Assembly: GCA_028872915.1 (NCBI GenBank)
Contig: JAGWNY010000017.1
Span: 1-61,217, forward strand
Direction: 5' to 3'
Length of the DNA stretch: 61,217 bases
From: Verrucomicrobiota bacterium
GTDB lineage: Bacteria; Verrucomicrobiota; Verrucomicrobiia; Limisphaerales; UBA11358
Shown: piece by piece, positions 55,795-61,217 of the stretch
Layout of the letters: each line of letters starts with the position of its first letter
Position numbering within the stretch: position 1 is the first letter of the stretch
Notes under the pieces: model-generated
Told to the model about the DNA's origin: nothing
Seen by the model: only the letters and a program-made list of their open reading frames with translations
Database searches by the model: none
Translations under genes and position numbers: made by a program

Positions 55795-57841
55795 CTGTGT
55801 TCTTCGGTCGCCCCGCCTCATCCGCCGGAAATTGGACGATGAAGCGCGACCCTTTCCCCGGTTCGCTTTCCACCCGTATTTCCCCCCCGTGGCCGCGCAC
55901 CACGCCCAGGCAGATGGAAAGTCCCAGGCCGGTGCCGCGGCCCTCCTGTTTTGTCGTAAAAAACGGTTCGAAAATCCTGTCGCGGACAGACGGCGGGATC
56001 CCGACCCCGCTATCCTCCACCGTCACCGCCACCGCGCGCGGGCGACCAGCCGTCCCCTCCAAAACCACCGCCGACACCCTCAGTCGGCCGCCGCCGGACA
56101 TGGCGTCCAGGGCGTTGAGAAACAGGTTCAGAAAAACCTGTTCCAATTCGTTGGAGTTCGCGCTCACTGGCGGCAGCGCGGCCGGCAGTTCATCAAGCAC
56201 GGCAACACCCGCGTTGCGCGCGTTTTGTTCCACCATGGCAAGGGATTTGCGGATCGGTTGGCGCACGTCCAGGGGTGCGCGCGTGCCCGGCGAGGGACGG
56301 CAATAGGAAAGCAACCCCTGCGCAATCCGGGCGACGCGGTCCGAGTAATCGGTGATCTTGGCCAATTCTTGCGCGATTTTCGGCGACATTTCCGACCGGT
56401 GATCGGCCAGCAGCAGCCGGCTTTTCGTGCTAATGATGGCGATGGGGTTATTCACCTCGTGTGCGACGCGCCCGGCCAGTTCGCCCACGGCGGCGAGTTG
56501 GCCGGCGCGCGCCATTTGTTCCTGCGCCCGTTTTTGCCGCGTCACGTCCTGCGCCAGTTCGACAATCCGTTGAACGCGCCCTTGCGCGTTCGCCAATGGC
56601 GCCGTCGTTACCTGCAATATCCTTCCCGGGCATTGCTCCGGCGCCGCTCCGGGCGGGCAGCCGCCCCCCGGTTCCATCACCACTTCCGTCACTCGAATTT
56701 TTCCGTCTTCCAGCGTTTGCCGGGCCGGCGAGCCGGAGCCGTTCAATAATTCGAAGCTGGCGCAATCAGGACCGGTTGGACAGGCGCACCATTGCCGCCA
56801 CCGCGCGTTGTCCCAATAACCTCTAAGCTCGCCGTCCAGCACCCGCAACCCGGCCCCCGTGGTTTCAAGCGATTGTTCAAGCAACTGCTGCCCGGCGGTC
56901 GCCCGTTCGGCCAGCGTTTCGAGCCGCCGCTCATTTTGCCGCAGACGTTCCGCCAATGTCGTCACAAAATAAGCCGTCAGAAACATGACCACCCCCTGCA
57001 GAACGCTCCGGCTCATCACATACAGCGATTGTTCCGCCGGGTGAAACAGCTCGCCGTTGGCCTGGCGGACGTGGGGATATAGCTGCAGCGTATAATGAGT
57101 CAGCAAATCCGACCATTCCCCCCACGCAAGCGCGGCGAATAGAAAACTGGCAAACGCCGCAATCCAATAACACTCCCGCCGCGAGAGCAAAATACCCCCA
57201 ATGATCACGTGAAAAATCATCATCATTGAAAGAGGGTTTTCAATTCCGCCGGAAAACTGAAGCAGCACTGTCAGGATCACCAAATCCACGTACACCTGCG
57301 CGGACAACAGCCGCGGCCCGACGCCATGCCGCCGTGCGAGGATCGTGTAAAAAACGTTCAAAACCGCTAAAACGGCCACGGTGGCCATCAACGGCCGCCA
57401 GACCGTCCCCGGGAGCCAGGCGAACACCTGGACACTGATAAATACAAGCACCGCCGCCAGCAGAACCGCGATCCAACGCATGGCAATGAACCATTGCGCA
57501 TACATCTTCGACCGCTCCAGCGGCGTCACGCCCGGCCGGCACAGATCCGCGTCGTCCATCGCAGGCTGCGTCAGAAACGCCGGCGACGACCGGATAATCA
57601 TCCAACTGACCGTTCCCGCCACGACAATCGAGCTTAAAATACCCTCGATTTGAAAAAGCAGGTGCAAGACCGGCATCGGCACGTTGCCGAGCCACAGTCG
57701 TTGGATGATGTCGCCGCACCCAAAAATAAAGAGCGTCATTCCCAGCGCCAGCAACAGGGGCCGAATCAGGCGACGCCAGGGCGGCGGGCCGGTCTTTCCC
57801 TGTTGTGACCCGCCATCGTTATGGGGTTGGGCATCCGTCAT
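55787..57841 (-). CDS. Membrane histidine kinase with Cys-containing PAS domain
   Basis: A 684-residue sensor. It has about seven membrane helices (about 26-295), a linker coiled coil, a PAS-like domain (about 320-430) containing five cysteines (352, 354, 360, 395, 404; WCACPTGPDC and CPPG...QCPG), and a HisKA/HATPase core: phospho-His461 in GRVAHEVNNPI, N-box NLFLNALDAM, G1 EDSGVGIP, F-box FEPFFTTK, G2 GTGLGLSI. The cysteines could hold a metal, haem or redox disulfide, which would fit regulation of cytochrome genes; that is inference. ATG 57841 was chosen as the polar N-terminus before the first helix. Confidence 0.92.
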   Translation of the reverse strand: MTDAQPHNDGGSQQGKTGPPPWRRLIRPLLLALGMTLFIFGCGDIIQRLWLGNVPMPVLHLLFQIEGILSSIVVAGTVSWMIIRSSPAFLTQPAMDDADLCRPGVTPLERSKMYAQWFIAMRWIAVLLAAVLVFISVQVFAWLPGTVWRPLMATVAVLAVLNVFYTILARRHGVGPRLLSAQVYVDLVILTVLLQFSGGIENPLSMMMIFHVIIGGILLSRRECYWIAAFASFLFAALAWGEWSDLLTHYTLQLYPHVRQANGELFHPAEQSLYVMSRSVLQGVVMFLTAYFVTTLAERLRQNERRLETLAERATAGQQLLEQSLETTGAGLRVLDGELRGYWDNARWRQWCACPTGPDCASFELLNGSGSPARQTLEDGKIRVTEVVMEPGGGCPPGAAPEQCPGRILQVTTAPLANAQGRVQRIVELAQDVTRQKRAQEQMARAGQLAAVGELAGRVAHEVNNPIAIISTKSRLLLADHRSEMSPKIAQELAKITDYSDRVARIAQGLLSYCRPSPGTRAPLDVRQPIRKSLAMVEQNARNAGVAVLDELPAALPPVSANSNELEQVFLNLFLNALDAMSGGGRLRVSAVVLEGTAGRPRAVAVTVEDSGVGIPPSVRDRIFEPFFTTKQEGRGTGLGLSICLGVVRGHGGEIRVESEPGKGSRFIVQFPADEAGRPKNTDG

Positions 57842-58280
57842 CGTAGCGTGGTTTGGCCGCAGATTACCCCGGCCGCAAAGATTCAAAAGCAAAAACTCGC
57901 CCTTGCGGCGATGGCCGCCGCGGCTGATTCATCTGGTTTTGGGAAGCGGAATGAACGCTGAAGTTGGCGCTGAAAAGTGAAGAACCATCTTTCGTGAATG
58001 AACCACTCGCTGCGCGGATCACACAGCCGATTGACCACCAGCAGTTCCACTGGCTCTCCACGAACCCAAAAACCCAATGAATCACGCCGACCGAACCGCA
58101 AAAAAATCAAAAACAATCGAAATCTGCGAAAGTCAGGCTAGGCTCCTCTGATTTCTGCAACTCGTTTTCAGTTGGAGGCGGGGGAATCCTTTTGGCGTCC
58201 GTTGCTTCAATACGATGTTCTACAAAAGGGTTCGCAGTGCCACAGCTGTTCAATATAGCGTCAGATAAAAAAGACGGCTA
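57842..58280. other. Intergenic region between the kinase and hipB
   Basis: 439 bases without a convincing gene. Overlapping short frames on the minus strand (57864-58116) have no recognisable similarity. It should contain the promoter of the kinase-regulator operon, not identified. Confidence 0.45.
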
Positions 58281-58311
58281 TTGACTTAACGTTTGAAATA
58301 CCTGACATTAT
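58281..58311 (+). promoter_or_regulatory. Promoter of hipBA
   Basis: TTGACT (58281-58286) and CATTAT (58306-58311) with a 19-base spacer, longer than ideal. If real, transcription would start almost at the ATG at 58317, giving a leaderless message. Confidence 0.35.
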
Positions 58312-58322
58312 CGCCAATGTCA
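58303..58322. promoter_or_regulatory. HipB operator candidate
   Basis: TGACATTatcgccAATGTCA: perfect 7-bp arms around a six-base spacer, overlapping the -10 and the first codon of hipB. Typical location for autorepression by a HipB-type antitoxin. Confidence 0.6.
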
Positions 58323-58631
58323 AAATCAAGTTCCATGCCGTTGCCTGCCGCCCATGCGCTCCGCAAATTGGGCCGTGACCTTGCGCTCGCGCGGCGCAAG
58401 CGCGGCATCTCCACCAGCGACATGGCTACTCGCCTTTTTGTCAGTCGTGACACGCTTTGGCGGCTGGAGCGTGGCGATCCAACGGTTGCCCTTGGCACGC
58501 TCGTAACCGCAACCTTTGTTCTGGGATTACACGACCGCCTGGCGAATCTCGCCTCCCCCGCCAGCGATGAACTCGCGCTTGGTCTGGATGAACGCCGCCT
58601 GCCGCAACGTATCCGTCGCTCACGCTCATGA
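58317..58631 (+). CDS. hipB: HipB-like antitoxin, XRE family
   Basis: A 104-residue DNA-binding protein with a helix-turn-helix of Cro/C1 type: LGRDLALARRKRGISTSDMATRLFVSRDTLWRLERGDP (about 17-55). It is followed directly by hipA with ATGA overlap, the standard layout of this toxin-antitoxin type. ATG 58317 or 58335 are possible starts; a TTG at 58293 is less likely. Confidence 0.85.
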   Translation: MSKSSSMPLPAAHALRKLGRDLALARRKRGISTSDMATRLFVSRDTLWRLERGDPTVALGTLVTATFVLGLHDRLANLASPASDELALGLDERRLPQRIRRSRS

Positions 58632-59857
58632 GTATTGAAGTCCATATTGATTGGCGGGGGCAAACCCATCTTGTGGGGCGGCTCCATCCAGCGGAGCGTG
58701 GCTCGTTCGTTTCGTTTGAGTATGCGCCCGAATGGCTTCAGCGCGAGGATGCCTTTGCCATTGACCCGACGTCGTTGCCACTGCAACGCGGTGCTCATCA
58801 TGGCAAAGCACTCTTTGGGGCGATTCAAGATTGCGGGCCGGATCGCTGGGGACGAATGCTCATCGAGCGTGCTGTGCGCAAGAAAGTCCTGGCGCAAAAA
58901 CCCTACCGTGACGTTGATTATGTCTTGGCGCTGGATGACGTGGCGCGCGTCGGCGCCCTCCGTTTTCGCCTCAACGCCGAAAGTCCTTTTCTTGCCGCCG
59001 CTACAGGCAAGTTGCCGCCTTTGGTGCGTTTGAACGCGCTGCTTCGCGCCACGGACGCCATTCACAGCGAAACAGAAACCGCCCAGGATTTGCGTTTTCT
59101 CCTTGGCGCCGGTTCGCCGCTGGGCGGCGCCCGCCCGAAGGCGGCGGTCGGTTTGGCGGATGAACGGCTCGCCATTGCAAAATTTCCCAAACCTGATGAT
59201 ACGCGGGATATTGCGGCGGGTGAAATGCTTGCGCTGGCGCTGGCGGCACAGGCGGGTATTCAGGTTGCCGAACATCGTCTCGTGCCGGCAGGTGGGAACA
59301 GCGTGGCGGTCATCACACGATTTGACCGGGTGGGCGCAAATCGCATTCCTTTTATCTCCGCGGTGACCTTGCTGGGCTTGCCTCAAGGTGAACCGGGCGC
59401 TTACACCTTGTTGGCCGACGGCATCCGTCAATTCGGCAATGATGTCCCTGGAGACCTGCGCGAATTGTGGCGACGCCTTGTTTTCTCGCTGCTCGCCAGC
59501 AACTACGACGACCACCTCCGTAATCACGGTTTTTTGATGCACGAACCCGACCGGTGGTCGCTCTCGCCGGCCTACGACATCAATCCCGTGCCAGAAGTAG
59601 ATCGCGTCCGCATGAACCAGACCGCCATCACTGAAGATCATGACGAGCCAAGCGTTGCCAATGCGCTGGCCGCCGCGCCGCGCTTTGGCCTCAAAGCAGC
59701 CGAGTCAAAGAAAATTCTCCGCGAAGTTTTTGCGGCGGTTTCCGGCTGGCGAAAAATCGGACTACGACTCCGCCTCAAGGCATCCGTCTTGGACACTTAT
59801 GCCAGCGCTTTTGAGCATCCACTCATGGATGAAGCCAGGCGTCTCATACGCAAATAG
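58628..59857 (+). CDS. hipA: HipA-like serine/threonine kinase toxin
   Basis: A 409-residue kinase of the HipA family; E. coli HipA phosphorylates glutamyl-tRNA synthetase and causes dormancy. Seen here: the N-terminal subdomain (VGRLHPAERGSFVSFEYAPEWL), the Gly-rich GAGSPLGGARPKA loop with ATP-binding residues, LAIAKFPKP with the ATP lysine, the catalytic loop NYDDHLRNHGF and metal motif SPAYDINP. All key residues are present, so it should be active. Overlap with hipB is four bases. Confidence 0.9.
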   Translation: MSIEVHIDWRGQTHLVGRLHPAERGSFVSFEYAPEWLQREDAFAIDPTSLPLQRGAHHGKALFGAIQDCGPDRWGRMLIERAVRKKVLAQKPYRDVDYVLALDDVARVGALRFRLNAESPFLAAATGKLPPLVRLNALLRATDAIHSETETAQDLRFLLGAGSPLGGARPKAAVGLADERLAIAKFPKPDDTRDIAAGEMLALALAAQAGIQVAEHRLVPAGGNSVAVITRFDRVGANRIPFISAVTLLGLPQGEPGAYTLLADGIRQFGNDVPGDLRELWRRLVFSLLASNYDDHLRNHGFLMHEPDRWSLSPAYDINPVPEVDRVRMNQTAITEDHDEPSVANALAAAPRFGLKAAESKKILREVFAAVSGWRKIGLRLRLKASVLDTYASAFEHPLMDEARRLIRK

Positions 59858-60000
59858 TCTCTTTGCAGCAGGGTTGTTTGCCGCTTCTTGATTAAATTCG
59901 GAAAGGCAGTTCAAGCCATGCCTGAACAATTGCGACTGGACCAAGCGGATGGCGCGACGCCGCGACGGATTTTGGCGAAAAGTTCATTCCGGAGACGGCA

Positions 60001-60273
60001 TCAAGGACTGATCAACCTGAAGAACCTGGTTCCAGCCGTATTGGTGATGGTAACGGTGTCGAGGATTCCATTATTTATCGGCGCGTCCGGCACATCCACC
60101 CATTGGATCGGCGGCGACAAGCTGAATGTGTAAAGGGAGCGGACTTCAAGTTCGCCCGCGCGAGTCAATACCTCGCGCTGGTTGACGGGGAGATTCAGCT
60201 CATCGCCATTCTCCAGATCGGTATCCATTTGCAGTTCGTTTTCCGGATTGGGATTGTTCTCTAGTGTTGGCAT
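60001..60273 (-). CDS. Small protein with verrucomicrobial C-terminal tail
   Basis: A 90-residue product. The acidic N-terminal half (LENNPNPENEL, DLENGDELNL) is unlike anything I recognise; the C-terminal part WVDVPDAPINNGILDTVTI and FFRLISP looks like the closing beta domain found on many secreted verrucomicrobial proteins. No signal peptide. It follows the restriction-like gene by three bases. It may be a fragment of a larger gene fused to new sequence, or a decayed gene. Confidence 0.4.
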   Translation of the reverse strand: MPTLENNPNPENELQMDTDLENGDELNLPVNQREVLTRAGELEVRSLYTFSLSPPIQWVDVPDAPINNGILDTVTITNTAGTRFFRLISP

Positions 60274-60276
60274 AAT

Positions 60277-60990
60277 TTAAGTCGTGTGTATTTGACTCGT
60301 TCCGCTCTCATTGGATACTACTTTTGCCACCACCGCTTCGCGTTTAATTAGCCCCCACAGTTCTTTGAACAGGAAATGATCAAATGTTTTGATGTGGTCC
60401 TTCAAAATATTTTCGGTGATCATGTTTGGTCGGATGTCGAAATAATAGACGCCGTCCAGTGGGTTTAATTTGACTGTATAGCCTTTGAAATGACCTGGTA
60501 GGAACGTTGCACTAACGCCATACTGTTTCGGAGTTTTCCCTTTCCGTTGCACGTCATTGAGGAAAATTGCGACATGGGGAATATCCCTGCCCGTAAGTTT
60601 TGCGAGCAGAAACTTATCAACGAAAATTTTATCCAGCCTGTCTTTGCTGCTTGTTTTTACAGACCCAATTATTTTTACAAGCTCTCCGGAATTGATAATC
60701 AGGTCGTGCTGGTAGCTCATTGTAAATTCTTCTTCGCCGTCCACCTTTACAGGCACTTTCACAACGCCCGACGTGCATTCGATACCAACACGAGTCAACA
60801 GCAATCGGATGAACCTTTCGAATAAATCTCCATTGATTTTGCGTGCCGTGTTGGATTGCCCCGCAGGCAAGGCATCCAGAGCCGCGCCGATTGATTGCTG
60901 TATCGTGTAAACTGACCGATTGACAATCTCGCGATTGGCGGATGTGTCGCTCGTTTTAACGGCATCCAAAATTTTCAAGAATTGCCGCAA
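60277..60990 (-). CDS. Restriction-endonuclease-like protein (PD-(D/E)xK type)
   Basis: A 237-residue protein. GDLFERFIRLLLTRVG near residue 55, then YQHDLIINSGE with an Asp, and IIGSVKTSSKDRLDKIF form a D-x(n)-[SE]-V-K arrangement like the PD-(D/E)xK nuclease core; DVQRKGKTPKQ and ATFLPGHF follow. It is compatible with a type II restriction enzyme, but the usual acidic residue before VK is Ser. No methylase gene is visible. The start is TTG at 60990; the frame is open upstream to a TAG at 61089-61087 with protein-like sequence but no ATG, so the N-terminus may be truncated or annotated too short. Confidence 0.5.
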   Translation of the reverse strand: MRQFLKILDAVKTSDTSANREIVNRSVYTIQQSIGAALDALPAGQSNTARKINGDLFERFIRLLLTRVGIECTSGVVKVPVKVDGEEEFTMSYQHDLIINSGELVKIIGSVKTSSKDRLDKIFVDKFLLAKLTGRDIPHVAIFLNDVQRKGKTPKQYGVSATFLPGHFKGYTVKLNPLDGVYYFDIRPNMITENILKDHIKTFDHFLFKELWGLIKREAVVAKVVSNESGTSQIHTT

Positions 60991-61127
60991 ATTGACCCTG
61001 GCAACCTTGCTGGAGTAAAGCAGGTTTGAGTTTAGGGGCCTTGAAATGCTAAAATTCGCGTTCTTAAACTGGGTTCCTCGACGTTTCTAGTGGGTAGCCA
61101 TGAAAGCATCTGAACAGAAGGGCATTT

Positions 61128-61217
61128 ATGGAAAAGCGATGCATTGAAGGGGATGTTGGCATGATTCGTTCCGCTGCCGGTGGCCTGCGGGCTTTCAGTG
61201 CATCTATGAATGGCATT
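61128..61217 (+). CDS. Possible start of a gene running off the window
   Basis: ATG 61128 has AGAAGG about seven bases upstream, one of the better ribosome sites in the window, and the frame stays open for 30 codons to the edge (MEKRCIEGDVGMIRSAAGG). Too short to classify. Confidence 0.3.
   Translation, partial: MEKRCIEGDVGMIRSAAGGLRAFSASMNGI

Overview
The window looks like chromosome of a verrucomicrobium, probably of the Pedosphaera/Limisphaera group. This is inferred from moderately high GC, weak Shine-Dalgarno signals, the long plant/chlamydia-type IspG, the order coaD-yceD-rpmF-plsX-fabH, and proteins with phylum-style architectures (the YQGSLSDGG-type secreted propeller, the FFRL tail, CHASE2 cyclase with FecR). 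No rRNA, tRNA or CRISPR array was found.

Layout. 1-1.4 kb: end of a possible transposase, then aspartate kinase. 1.6-6.7 kb: a CecR-like TetR regulator and TolC facing an HlyD/ABC ATPase/ABC-2 permease operon, a complete tripartite exporter with a palindromic operator between the arms. 6.8-10.4 kb: an SDR, then homoserine dehydrogenase and threonine synthase. 10.4-15.8 kb: ispG, rseP, dxr and cdsA on the minus strand (isoprenoid and envelope lipid core). 16-16.9 kb: crcB and a DUF190 gene behind a clear fluoride riboswitch with an intrinsic terminator. 17.2-22 kb: class-V aminotransferase, a MITE-like element inserted at its stop codon, galE, a lone receiver protein, a malate/lactate-type dehydrogenase and a phosphoglycerate-dehydrogenase-like enzyme. 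22.2-26 kb: PilZ-like, fabH, plsX, rpmF, yceD and coaD. 26.1-26.8 kb: a small protein plus a retropepsin-like aspartic protease, a likely accessory pair.

27-34.5 kb: CHASE2-class III adenylate cyclase, FecR-domain protein, a Wzy/O-antigen-ligase-like protein and a secreted Asp-box propeller. 34.7-38.3 kb: GTP-type PEP carboxykinase and a PPK2. 38.3-45.3 kb: a two-partner secretion pair (TpsA exoprotein and TpsB transporter). 45.7-50.7 kb: a PpiD/SurA-like chaperone, argF, argD and a LuxR-type response regulator. 50.7-57.8 kb: four minus-strand genes for three c-type cytochromes and a porin, followed upstream by an NtrC-type response regulator and its membrane histidine kinase. The stretch between them carries a -24/-12 (sigma-54) promoter and three GTCAC-N6-GTGAC dyads, so this looks like a self-contained two-component, sigma-54-controlled porin-cytochrome system. 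I consider it the most interesting unit in the window.

58.3-61.2 kb: accessory end with hipB-hipA (autoregulatory dyad over the promoter), a short protein with a verrucomicrobial C-terminal tail, a restriction-endonuclease-like protein without a visible methylase, and the start of another possible gene at the edge.

Functions come from reading motifs by eye. Starts were chosen from family length, overlaps, signal peptides and occasional Shine-Dalgarno matches, and several are uncertain as noted.
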